From an uncultured Bacteroidales bacterium (GTDB lineage: Bacteria; Bacteroidota; Bacteroidia; Bacteroidales; Muribaculaceae), in the NCBI GenBank assembly GCA_900539915.1, contig UQDU01000002.1, positions 52,293 to 116,292 of the forward strand: a DNA stretch of 64,000 nucleotides, written 5' to 3'. Both the position numbers and the translations under genes were made by a program. Position 1 is the stretch's first letter; the number at the start of each line of letters is the position of its first letter. Below the pieces are notes generated by a model that saw only the letters and a list, made by a program, of their open reading frames with translations, ran no database searches and was not told where the DNA came from. Below, piece by piece: positions 25,021 to 33,489 of this stretch.

Positions 25021-26415
25021 TTGCCCAACAGACATGACATAGCACTGCGGACGGAGCTGGGCCAACGTTTGGCCCAGCGTCTGTCTCCTGTGCAGTTACG
25101 TTTAGGCCGTCTGCTTGAGATGACCACCAACGAGGTGGAGGACGAAGTGCGGGCAGCCGTTGACGAGAATCCTGCCATAGAGGTCGTAGAGGATGCCGAA
25201 CCTGTGCCTGTGCATGAGCCGGAACGCCTCATACCCTATGTGTCGGGAGGATATGACAGCGACTACACTCCGTGGGAGTCCTTTCAGGAATCTCCTGTCG
25301 CCACCCTCCAGGAGCTGCTTGAGGAGCAGCTCAGCGAACTTGACCTCACGCAGAGAGATGCCGACATAGCCCGGTATATCATCGGCAACATAGATGACAA
25401 CGGCTATCTGACCCGGTCAGTCGGGGCTATGGCCTCTGACATGATGGTGCATACGGGCGAGGATGTGGACGATGCCACTGTCAGGCGTATGCTTGAGGTG
25501 GTGCAGCATCTTGACCCTGCCGGCGTGGGAGCGCTTGACCTGCGTGAGTGCCTGATGCTTCAGCTGCAACGCCGTGTGGCGGAAAATCCCGAGTCGGAAG
25601 CGTTGAAAAACGCCCTTGCCATAGTGTCGGACCACTACGACGAGTTTGCCCTGATGCACCTCGACCGCATAGCCTCGCGCATGAAACTCGGCGATGAGGC
25701 CATGCACGCCGCGCTGGAGCAGATACGTTCGCTCAATCCCAAGCCCGGGGCGGCGGTGGCAGCACCGGGATACACCGAGAGGGTCAACGTGGTATCCCCG
25801 GACTTCGTGGTGGAAAATGACGGCAACCGTCTGACCGTGACCGTCCCCAACCGCTTGCCCGAGCTCGCCGTGTCAGAGTCCTTTGCCATGGATGAGGCAT
25901 CGGCCATGAAGCCGCGCCAGCGCAAGGAGTCCGAAGCCATGGCTCCGTACCGCGAGGAGGCCGCCACGCTGATCAAGGCATTGCAGCTGCGGCAGCAGAC
26001 GCTCTTGGCGGTGATGAAGGCCATCACAGGTTTGCAGAAGGCGTTTTTCATCTCCGGCGACACGCTTGACCTGCGTCCGATGCTGCTCAAGGATATCGCA
26101 GCCCTGACGGGATATGACATCAGCACGGTGTCAAGGGCCACAAACGGCAAGTATGTGGCGGCACCCTCGGGCATATATCCGCTGAAGATGCTCTTCAACG
26201 ACCGTGCCACCGATGACTCCGATGCCACCGCCCATGAAATCATGGCAGCACTGAAGCAGCTGATAGAGGACGAGGACCCGCGCCGACCGCTCAGTGACGA
26301 TGCGATAGCCGATGCCCTCGCCGCCAAAGGTTTCAACATAGCCCGGCGCACAGTTACCAAATATCGCGAGCGTATGGGCATACCCACCTCGCGTCTCCGC
26401 CGTGGCCTCTCGTGA
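25021..26415 (+). CDS. rpoN: RNA polymerase sigma-54 factor
   Basis: 464 residues using TTG at 25021; there is no in-frame ATG before residue 34, and region I (Q/L-rich, GQRLAQRLSPVQLRLGRLLE) needs this start. The core-binding region is about 60-300, then the helix-turn-helix region with DISTVSRATNGKY, and the RpoN box ARRTVTKYRERMGIP near the end. It directs RNA polymerase to -24/-12 promoters activated by enhancer-binding ATPases. Slightly short for the family because region II is small. Cotranscribed with rfbC, a pairing without obvious meaning. Confidence 0.94.
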   Translation: MPNRHDIALRTELGQRLAQRLSPVQLRLGRLLEMTTNEVEDEVRAAVDENPAIEVVEDAEPVPVHEPERLIPYVSGGYDSDYTPWESFQESPVATLQELLEEQLSELDLTQRDADIARYIIGNIDDNGYLTRSVGAMASDMMVHTGEDVDDATVRRMLEVVQHLDPAGVGALDLRECLMLQLQRRVAENPESEALKNALAIVSDHYDEFALMHLDRIASRMKLGDEAMHAALEQIRSLNPKPGAAVAAPGYTERVNVVSPDFVVENDGNRLTVTVPNRLPELAVSESFAMDEASAMKPRQRKESEAMAPYREEAATLIKALQLRQQTLLAVMKAITGLQKAFFISGDTLDLRPMLLKDIAALTGYDISTVSRATNGKYVAAPSGIYPLKMLFNDRATDDSDATAHEIMAALKQLIEDEDPRRPLSDDAIADALAAKGFNIARRTVTKYRERMGIPTSRLRRGLS

Positions 26416-26497
26416 TGCAACATTTCATGTCCGGGGCTCGTTATCTTGATATATGAATCGCAGATGTATGTCAACCTGCCTATAATGTAATCAGAGT

Positions 26498-27106
26498 ATG
26501 AATAAGTTTTTCCTGGCAGTGTCTACGGTGTTCAGTCCGTTGCTTGTCCCTACCTACGGTGTCATATTGGCGATGTCGCTGACCTTCCTGGCTCTGTTGC
26601 CTCCGGCAACGCGCTGGCTCACTGTCGGGATGCTCTTCTTTATGACTGCCGTCATCCCTGCCGGGTCTATTATGGTGATGAAGCGGCTCGGCATTGTGAG
26701 CGACCACTCCCTGAGTGAGCGCAACGAGCGCACGCCTCCATATCTGATCAGCGCGGTCTGCTATCTTGCAGCCACGATATATCTCCTCAAGGTGCATTCG
26801 CCTGACTGGCTCTGGCTCTTCATTGCCGCCGCCATGGTGGCCATGATAGTCAATGTGGTAATCACCCGGTGGTGGAAAATCAGTGCCCACATGACCGCCA
26901 TGGGCGGCTTGGTGGCGTTGATGTTCCGTTTGCAGCTCTCCCACATTGCCATATATGACATGCAGTGGTGGATTGTCGGGGCGATAGTCCTGACCGGCAT
27001 AGTAGGGTCGGCGCGTATCTATCGCGAGCGGCATGACCTGTGGCAGGTGCTTGCCGGTACAGCCTGCGGATTCATATGTGTATTTTTCATCACGATGATA
27101 CAATAG
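26498..27106 (+). CDS. PAP2-superfamily-like membrane protein
   Basis: 202 residues with five to six membrane segments. Degenerate PAP2 phosphatase motifs can be read: RNERTPP after the second segment, KISAHMTAMGG where PAP2 has SGH, and ARIYRERHDLWQVLAG, which fits the third motif (R-x5-H-x3-D). Such proteins dephosphorylate lipid or polyprenyl phosphates; the substitution in motif two (SAH for SGH) leaves activity open. It sits between rpoN and purE with 47 bases to purE. Confidence 0.7.
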   Translation: MNKFFLAVSTVFSPLLVPTYGVILAMSLTFLALLPPATRWLTVGMLFFMTAVIPAGSIMVMKRLGIVSDHSLSERNERTPPYLISAVCYLAATIYLLKVHSPDWLWLFIAAAMVAMIVNVVITRWWKISAHMTAMGGLVALMFRLQLSHIAIYDMQWWIVGAIVLTGIVGSARIYRERHDLWQVLAGTACGFICVFFITMIQ

Positions 27107-27153
27107 GATACATGACTGATTTCTTTTTCTAAAAAGCATATATATAGACCATT

Positions 27154-27660
27154 ATGAAGCCAATAGTAAGCATTATCATGGGGAGCACGTCAGATCTCCC
27201 CATCATGGAGAAAGCCGCCAAGTTTCTCAACGACATGCAGATACCGTTTGAGATGAACGCTCTCTCGGCCCACCGCACCCCGGCTGCTGTCGAGAAGTTT
27301 GCCTACGAGGCCAAGGACCGCGGCATCAAGGTCATAATAGCTGCCGCCGGCATGGCCGCCGCCCTCCCCGGCGTTATCGCCGCCATGACTCCGCTGCCCG
27401 TAATCGGAGTGCCCATCAACTCCACCCTCGATGGCCGCGACGCACTCTACAGCATCGTCCAGATGCCTCCGGGTGTGTCAGTAGCCACCATGGGCATCAA
27501 TGGAGCCATGAACGCGGCTATCATGGCCACACAGATCATAGCCCTCAGCGATGCCGATGTTGCCGGGCGTTTTGCCGTGTACCGCAGCGGACTCTCCTCT
27601 AAGATTGAGAAGGCCAATGCAAGCCTTGCCGAGGTGCACTACGATTTCAAGACCAACTGA
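27154..27660 (+). CDS. purE: 5-(carboxyamino)imidazole ribonucleotide mutase
   Basis: 168 residues, class I PurE length. It starts with IIMGSTSDLPIMEKA, then SAHRTPAAVEKF (catalytic His), AAGMAAALPGVIAAMT and the nucleotide-binding PVIGVPINS. It converts N5-CAIR to CAIR in purine synthesis and usually forms an octamer. purK is not next to it. ispG follows after 43 bases. Confidence 0.96.
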   Translation: MKPIVSIIMGSTSDLPIMEKAAKFLNDMQIPFEMNALSAHRTPAAVEKFAYEAKDRGIKVIIAAAGMAAALPGVIAAMTPLPVIGVPINSTLDGRDALYSIVQMPPGVSVATMGINGAMNAAIMATQIIALSDADVAGRFAVYRSGLSSKIEKANASLAEVHYDFKTN

Positions 27661-27703
27661 TTTACTCTAACCAAGCGACATAATCCAAACCATTATCTCT
27701 GAT

Positions 27704-29143
27704 ATGCAACGGCGTGAAACCATCTCCGTCAGGGTCGGCGGTGTCAACATCGGGAGCAAACATCCGATAGCTCTCCAGTCTATGACCTCCACATCCACCA
27801 TGGATACCGAGGGAAGTGTCAATCAGATACTCCGCATTGCAGCAGCCGGAGCCGACATAGTAAGGCTCACGGCCCAGGGCGAGCGTGAGGCTGTCAATCT
27901 TGAGGAGATACGCCGTCGGGTCAGGGAAAACGGGGTGGATGTGCCCCTTGTGGCCGACATCCATTTCAATCCGAAGGCTGCCTTTGCCGCCGCTCCGCGA
28001 GTGGAGAAGGTGCGTATCAATCCGGGCAATTTCGTAGACCCCGGCCGCACGTTCAAGAAGCTGGAGTACACCGACGGGGAGTATGCCATGGAGCTTGCCC
28101 GCATCGACGAGGCTCTGACACCATTCATAGAGCTGTGTCGCGAGCACGGTACGGCCATACGCATCGGGGTCAACCACGGGTCTCTATCTGACCGCATCAT
28201 GAGCCGTTACGGCGACACCCCCGAGGGTATGGTGGAGAGCGCCATGGAGTTTCTGCGTGTCATGGTCAAGAGGAATTTCAGCGATGTGATCATATCCATC
28301 AAGGCGAGCAATGTGCTCGTGATGACGCGCACGGTCCGATTGCTCGTGGAAGCTATGGATAAGGAAGATATGCACTTCCCCCTGCACCTCGGGGTGACCG
28401 AGGCCGGTGACGGCGAAGATGGCCGCGTCAAAAGTGCCGTTGGCATCGGTTCGCTGCTGCTTGACGGCATCGGTGATACCATAAGGGTGTCGCTAAGCGA
28501 GGAGCCGGAGGCCGAGATTCCTGTAGCTAAGATGCTTGTGGATTATGTGGCCACAGACCCTGTGAGGCTGTCGGCTCCTAAACGCGAGAGGCAGGTGCCG
28601 GCTGTGGTCGGTATGGACATGACGGAGGATGAGGCCGCTGCGATGGCTGACAGGGTGCTGTCGGTTGACTATCATGGCTTTACACCCGAGGAGGTTACTG
28701 TCCGCGCCGCCGTGGATGTAGGCACACCGTTGCTGCGTGGCGAAGGTGATGCCGTCAGCATCACGGCTGACTGCCTGACCCCGGAGCAGTGCCACAAACT
28801 GGCATTGTCGATACTCCAAGCCACACGTCTCCGCTTCTCCAAGACCGAATACATAGCCTGTCCGAGCTGCGGACGCACCCTCTTTGACCTGCAGTCGACC
28901 CTACGCGACATCAAGGCCGCCACATCGCATCTCAAGCATCTGAAAATAGGTGTCATGGGCTGTATAGTCAACGGCCCCGGTGAGATGGCCGATGCCGATT
29001 ACGGTTATGTGGGGGCTTCGGCCGGACACGTCACGCTGTATAAGGGTAAACAGCCTGTCGAAAAAAATATCCCCCAGGAAGAGGCCATACCTCGCTTGAT
29101 ACAACTTCTCAAACGTGAGGGGCAGTGGGTTGACCCCCGATGA
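27704..29143 (+). CDS. ispG: (E)-4-hydroxy-3-methylbut-2-enyl-diphosphate synthase
   Basis: 479 residues. N-terminal TIM barrel (QSMTSTSTMDT, RLTAQGEREAVNLE, LVADIHFNP, KVRINPGN), and a C-terminal Fe-S domain with EYIACPSCGRTLFDL and GVMGCIVNGPGE, which supply the three cluster cysteines and the glutamate. It catalyses the sixth step of the MEP isoprenoid pathway. It is longer than the two-domain enzyme of E. coli (about 370) but shorter than the roughly 600-residue three-domain form usual in Bacteroidota: the extra segment, about residues 280-370, is a reduced insert. ribD starts six bases later. Confidence 0.95.
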   Translation: MQRRETISVRVGGVNIGSKHPIALQSMTSTSTMDTEGSVNQILRIAAAGADIVRLTAQGEREAVNLEEIRRRVRENGVDVPLVADIHFNPKAAFAAAPRVEKVRINPGNFVDPGRTFKKLEYTDGEYAMELARIDEALTPFIELCREHGTAIRIGVNHGSLSDRIMSRYGDTPEGMVESAMEFLRVMVKRNFSDVIISIKASNVLVMTRTVRLLVEAMDKEDMHFPLHLGVTEAGDGEDGRVKSAVGIGSLLLDGIGDTIRVSLSEEPEAEIPVAKMLVDYVATDPVRLSAPKRERQVPAVVGMDMTEDEAAAMADRVLSVDYHGFTPEEVTVRAAVDVGTPLLRGEGDAVSITADCLTPEQCHKLALSILQATRLRFSKTEYIACPSCGRTLFDLQSTLRDIKAATSHLKHLKIGVMGCIVNGPGEMADADYGYVGASAGHVTLYKGKQPVEKNIPQEEAIPRLIQLLKREGQWVDPR

Positions 29144-29149
29144 TTCACT

Positions 29150-30088
29150 ATGCCGGAGATAACCGCTATTGACCGTAAGATGATGCGGCGGGCCATACAG
29201 CTTGCCCGAAACGGACGCATGGATACATCGCCCAACCCTATGGTAGGGTGCGTCATTGCCGTAGGAGACAGGATTATAGGCGAGGGCTACCACCGCCGTT
29301 GCGGCGAGGGGCATGCCGAGGTCAATGCCGTGGCATCCGTGACTGACGAGTCGGTGCTGAAAGATGCTACCGCCTATGTCACTTTGGAGCCGTGCAGCCA
29401 TTATGGCAAAACGCCGCCATGTGCACGGCTGCTTATTGACAAGGGGTTGAAACGTGTGGTCATAGGTTCAGGCGACCCCAATGTCAAGGTCAACGGACGC
29501 GGTGTGGCCATGCTTCGCGAGGCCGGCATAGAGGTGGTCACGGGAGTGCTCGAGGAGGAGTGCCGTGCCATCAATCCGCATTTTATGAAGGCGTTTTCCA
29601 CTGACCGTCCCTATGTGACGCTAAAATGGGCGCAGAGTGCCGACGGATACATGGATGTGAAGCGCGATGCCTCGGAAGCGGCATTCGTGTTCTCCACGCC
29701 GCTCCATCGTGCTGTAGTGCACCGTATGCGTGCCACCCATGATGCCATAATGGTGGGCAAGAATACTGCGGAACTTGACCGTCCGTCGCTGACTGTCAGG
29801 TACTGGGCCGGCAGCAATCCGCGCCGCATCATAGCCGACGGCCATGAGAGCGTAGCCGAGATGCTGTGCCGCCTCCGGGCCGAGGGGGTGACGTCTCTGC
29901 TCGTGGAGGGTGGGGCGGCTCTGTTGCGCAGCTTTATCGACAGCGGTCTGTGGGACGAGGCCCGTATAGAAGTCGCGCCGGAAGAATTAGGCGATAGGGG
30001 CAGCACAAAAGCTCCCATAATACCTGCGATGCCTGAGTCGGTTGCGACGATTGACGGCCATAAGGTGTTGAACTATAGAAGTTTGTAG
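29150..30088 (+). CDS. ribD: Diaminohydroxyphosphoribosylaminopyrimidine deaminase / uracil reductase, shortened reductase domain
   Basis: 312 residues. The deaminase half is intact: GCVIAVGDRIIGEGYH, HAEVNAV and PCSHYGKTPPCA carry the zinc ligands and the catalytic Glu. The reductase half (from about 160) begins normally (VTLKWAQSADGYM, IMVGKNTAELDRPSLTVR) but goes from NPRRIIADG straight to the helix leading to LLVEGGAALLRSF. About 35-45 residues that most RibD proteins have between these points are missing. The deletion is in frame, so either the domain is minimal or its NADPH step is impaired. Together with ribBA at 14466 it belongs to riboflavin synthesis. Confidence 0.92.
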   Translation: MPEITAIDRKMMRRAIQLARNGRMDTSPNPMVGCVIAVGDRIIGEGYHRRCGEGHAEVNAVASVTDESVLKDATAYVTLEPCSHYGKTPPCARLLIDKGLKRVVIGSGDPNVKVNGRGVAMLREAGIEVVTGVLEEECRAINPHFMKAFSTDRPYVTLKWAQSADGYMDVKRDASEAAFVFSTPLHRAVVHRMRATHDAIMVGKNTAELDRPSLTVRYWAGSNPRRIIADGHESVAEMLCRLRAEGVTSLLVEGGAALLRSFIDSGLWDEARIEVAPEELGDRGSTKAPIIPAMPESVATIDGHKVLNYRSL

Positions 30089-30136
30089 AGACGTGTCATG
30101 CCGTGAGTGCCACGGACGTGGTTTCTGTGTCTCTAC
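30085..30136. repeat. Compound palindrome after ribD
   Basis: GTAGAGAC (30085-30092, overlapping the ribD stop) pairs with GTCTCTAC (30129-30136), and inside it CCGTG pairs with CACGG around a 5-nt loop (30101-30115). It resembles a degenerate form of the GTAGGGACATGCC...GGCATGTCCCTAC core of the MITE-like elements. It may serve as the ribD terminator. Confidence 0.5.
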
Positions 30137-30248
30137 TTTGGCAAAACGGACGTGATGATACATCTGTCAGCATGTCGGCTGTGTGTTAAAAATCATATAA
30201 AAACGTCCAATACTCATCCTGTGGCCGGCATCGTTAAGAAATTGTTGT

Positions 30249-30256
30249 TAACTTTG
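30249..30256 (+). promoter_or_regulatory. -7 box of the DUF6242-to-bamA cluster
   Basis: TAACTTTG, identical to the rRNA -7 boxes. Start near 30263, so the ATG at 30261 cannot be used and ATG 30291 becomes the first usable start. The -33 is not clear. Confidence 0.55.
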
Positions 30257-30290
30257 CACGTTGAAAAAGTACGTATTTTTTGATTCATCC

Positions 30291-31838
30291 ATGAACAAAT
30301 ATCTATTGGCTCTTCCGCTGATAGCCCTAATAGCTTTATTATCAACCTCTTGTAACAGCAAGAGCGATGATGAGCAGGAAGGTCAAAACATCAGCTATAC
30401 AAGCACCGTCATCAGCTCGTTTTCACTCGTTGAAGATGAGGAGGTGCTGCGTGACCTTAACACGGTATTTTTCACCATAGACCTTGACAATGCGCTGATA
30501 TTCAATGCCCAGCCGTTGCCTAAGGGTACTAAGGTATCGTCACTTGGCGTGACTATAGGTACCGGTGTGCTCTCGGCCATCAATATCTCATATATTGATG
30601 ACAACGGCGCGACCCAGACCATCGACTATATGGCCGATTCAAGTGCAAAAATCAATTTCTCGCATGGCCCGGCCACTGTGACCGTCACCAGCGGCGACGG
30701 CAACCATACTCGCTCATACAAGATTACTGTCAACGTGTATGACGTGGATGCCGATCTGCTCGCCTGGGACGATGCGTCACGGGCCGAACTGCCTACCAAT
30801 CTCGGCATAGACAATGTCAAGGCAGCCAAGGCTGTGGATTACAACGGACAGCCGCTCGTGCTTACTTCTGACGGTCAGGGCGGCCTGTGTATAGCCACAT
30901 GTGCAGACATCGACAATCCCCAGTGGACCTACACCATACCTGTCATGCCGTATAATACTCCTGACGGCAGGGTCAATGTCAGCACACTGACGGTGTGCGG
31001 CGACGATCTGTACATGACGGCCGGTGACAACCTGTTGCTTACATCGTCTGACGGCGGTCGTCAGTGGGGCGTGGCAGACAGCCCCATGACTTATATATAT
31101 GGTACCTACGGTGACCGTCTGCTCGGCAATCTCAAGGATGCGTCAGGCAACTATAGCCTCGTGGAATATCCCTCCGGCACCACCTCTGCCATGCCGGCCG
31201 GTTTCCCTGTCAGCGGCACTTCACAGATGCTTGCTTACGAGAAGCTGTGGATGGAATCTCCGATAAGCATGATGATGGGCGGCTCCCTCGCCGACGGCTC
31301 TCTGACTGATGCCTGTTGGGCCTATGACGGTACGACGTGGTGCAATATAGCCGTAACACCGGCGCCGAAACGGACCGGTGTCACTCTTGTGCCGTATTTC
31401 GTGTACCGCACAGCGTCTACCAGCTGGGTCACCACAAAGCTGACAGCTTTTCTTGCCATGGGCGGTACGAATCCTGACGGCACTCTGAGCAAGGAGGTGT
31501 ATGTATCGACTGACTTCGGTGCGCATTGGCTCAAGGCTGATGCTCCGTTGCAGCTGCCCGACGCCTTACCTGCCTTTACAGGTGCATCAGGCCTGGTGTA
31601 TTCGCAGACCATGTCGGATGACCGGCCTTCTACCTCCGCTTGGGAGGCTGTGGCATCAAATGAGATGCCCCTCTGGATCAGCCGCAACTATATCAAGGAT
31701 GAGACAGGTGTGACACCCATCACAGAGTGGGAATGCCCGTACATCTATCTCATCGGCGGCTATGGCGCGGACGGTGCGATAGACAAAAATATATGGCGAG
31801 GCGTGATAAACCGACTGAAGTTCAAGCCGTTGCAATAA
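30291..31838 (+). CDS. DUF6242-type lipoprotein
   Basis: 515 residues from ATG 30291. Lipoprotein signal (LLALPLIALIALLSTSC after MNKY), then NSKSDDEQEG, an acidic surface-export-like stretch. Residues about 30-160 form an Ig-like domain typical of DUF6242; the rest has repeated blades (for example LTSDGQGGLCIATC, LLTSSDGGRQWG, VSTDFGAHW) like a beta-propeller or sialidase-type repeat. In Bacteroidales this gene commonly precedes DUF6089-uppS-bamA, as here. Likely an outer-membrane lipoprotein; role unknown. Confidence 0.8.
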   Translation: MNKYLLALPLIALIALLSTSCNSKSDDEQEGQNISYTSTVISSFSLVEDEEVLRDLNTVFFTIDLDNALIFNAQPLPKGTKVSSLGVTIGTGVLSAINISYIDDNGATQTIDYMADSSAKINFSHGPATVTVTSGDGNHTRSYKITVNVYDVDADLLAWDDASRAELPTNLGIDNVKAAKAVDYNGQPLVLTSDGQGGLCIATCADIDNPQWTYTIPVMPYNTPDGRVNVSTLTVCGDDLYMTAGDNLLLTSSDGGRQWGVADSPMTYIYGTYGDRLLGNLKDASGNYSLVEYPSGTTSAMPAGFPVSGTSQMLAYEKLWMESPISMMMGGSLADGSLTDACWAYDGTTWCNIAVTPAPKRTGVTLVPYFVYRTASTSWVTTKLTAFLAMGGTNPDGTLSKEVYVSTDFGAHWLKADAPLQLPDALPAFTGASGLVYSQTMSDDRPSTSAWEAVASNEMPLWISRNYIKDETGVTPITEWECPYIYLIGGYGADGAIDKNIWRGVINRLKFKPLQ

Positions 31839-31868
31839 ATGATAACCTCTCTTCTACATATAATCAGT

Positions 31869-32570
31869 ATGCGTCGTCGCAATGCTCTGATGGTTGCTCT
31901 TGCAGCGGTCATGCTTGCCGTGGCGCTTCCTCAGCGCGTCAACGCGCAGTCGTGGCAGTCGTTTGAAGAACCATATAAGTTTGACTTCGGACTTGCCATG
32001 GGCATGGCCGGCTATTGGGGCGACCTCAGCAGCAACATGTTTTCGGACCCCGGTCTGGCTGCCTCGGCTTTGTTTCATTACCGTTTTGATGCGCGATGGC
32101 TCATCAGGGGCAGTTTTACCGGAGCACAGCTCAATGGCTCAAACAAGAATGCAGAAAATGTAGTGCCGGCCGGCGAATTGGAGTTCTCAGGAGGTTTCTA
32201 TGCTCTGGATGCCCGTGCCGAGTTCAATTTCCTCAATTTCGGCATGGGTGAGACATATAAGCAGCTTAGCCGCATAACCCCCTATCTCGGGCTGGGACTC
32301 GGAGCTGCCATGTCAAGTGTCAACAAGGAGAACCATGTGGCCATGACCATCCCGATGTCGTTTGGTGTCAAATACAAGATTTCCGAGCGCGTCAATCTCG
32401 GAGCGGAGTGGACGTTCATGAAGGTGTTCGGCGACAAGGTCGACGGATACGAGAACCTGACAGGAATCAACACCGATTTCCTGCGCAATACCGATTGGGT
32501 ATCTACCATACAGCTTTATTTCACATACGAGTTTGGCCGCAGATGCGTGGCATGTAACCGTCATGAATAA
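31869..32570 (+). CDS. DUF6089-type outer-membrane beta-barrel protein
   Basis: 233 residues from ATG 31869 (an in-frame ATG at 31839 lies directly after the previous stop and is an alternative). Signal peptide MRRRNALMVALAAVMLAV ending at NAQS, then alternating amphipathic strands with aromatic girdles and an N-terminal GYWGDLSSNMFSDPG signature; the last strand is STIQLYFTYEF followed by GRRCVACNRHE. Predicted small outer-membrane barrel. It sits in the conserved block before uppS and bamA; no function is established. Confidence 0.8.
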   Translation: MRRRNALMVALAAVMLAVALPQRVNAQSWQSFEEPYKFDFGLAMGMAGYWGDLSSNMFSDPGLAASALFHYRFDARWLIRGSFTGAQLNGSNKNAENVVPAGELEFSGGFYALDARAEFNFLNFGMGETYKQLSRITPYLGLGLGAAMSSVNKENHVAMTIPMSFGVKYKISERVNLGAEWTFMKVFGDKVDGYENLTGINTDFLRNTDWVSTIQLYFTYEFGRRCVACNRHE

Positions 32571-32589
32571 GACATATCATCCGGCAAAT

Positions 32590-33372
32590 ATGACTGTAAA
32601 AACATCCCCACATATATCTGACACTGCACAGGGCGCCAAAGTCCCCGTGCATGTAGCCATAATCATGGATGGCAACGGCCGATGGGCTAAAGCCCGCGGA
32701 CTTGACCGTTCGGCCGGACATGTAGAGGGTGTAAACACAGTGCGCCGTATCACGGAAGCTGCATCAGAGGCCGGTATACGTTACCTGACTCTCTACGCTT
32801 TCTCTACCGAAAACTGGAACCGCCCACAGGCCGAGGTCGATGCCCTTATGCACCTCATCGGCATAGCCATAGAGCGCGAGACGCCAGACCTGATACGCAA
32901 CAACGTCAGGCTGACGATGATAGGCGATACAGCCCGGATGCCTGACGAGGCTCTTGCCCGGCTCAACAGATGCGTTGATGCCACGGCGCATTGCACCGGC
33001 CTGACGCTGTGCCTGGCTCTGAGCTATTCATCACGCTGGGAACTGACCGCAGCCGCCCGACGCATATCTCAGGCCGTCAGCGAGGGACGCATCGCTGTGT
33101 CTGACATAGATGAGCGCGCCGTGTCTGATTTCCTGACCACAGCGGCTATGCCTGATCCCGACCTCCTCATACGTACCGGAGGAGACCAGCGCATAAGCAA
33201 CTTCCTGCTGTGGCAGATTGCCTATGCCGAGATATATTTCACCCCGGTATATTGGCCGGATTTCACCAAAGAGCAGTTTATGGAGGCCCTTGGCTCGTAT
33301 GCCGGACGTGAACGCCGATTCGGGCTGACCTCCGAGCAGCTATCGATGGACGACGGCAGCGATACTCCATAG
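32590..33372 (+). CDS. uppS: Isoprenyl transferase (undecaprenyl diphosphate synthase)
   Basis: About 260 residues from ATG 32590, which has an A-rich upstream; ATG 32563 (overlapping the previous stop) is possible. Motifs: IMDGNGRWAKARGL (catalytic Asp, diphosphate binding), GHVEGVNTVRRI, TLYAFSTENWNRP, LALSYSSRWEL, and LIRTGGDQRISNFLLWQ. It makes C55 undecaprenyl diphosphate, carrier for peptidoglycan and glycans. Position upstream of bamA is conserved in Bacteroidales. Confidence 0.94.
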   Translation: MTVKTSPHISDTAQGAKVPVHVAIIMDGNGRWAKARGLDRSAGHVEGVNTVRRITEAASEAGIRYLTLYAFSTENWNRPQAEVDALMHLIGIAIERETPDLIRNNVRLTMIGDTARMPDEALARLNRCVDATAHCTGLTLCLALSYSSRWELTAAARRISQAVSEGRIAVSDIDERAVSDFLTTAAMPDPDLLIRTGGDQRISNFLLWQIAYAEIYFTPVYWPDFTKEQFMEALGSYAGRERRFGLTSEQLSMDDGSDTP

Positions 33373-33489
33373 TCCCGAACCGAAGGTGTCCCCGATGTAA
33401 CCATATCAATTCAAATCCGCACATACCCCTTTCATTATATACATTAGATGCTCCGATACATCACTTTCACATATACATATTTGACCGAC

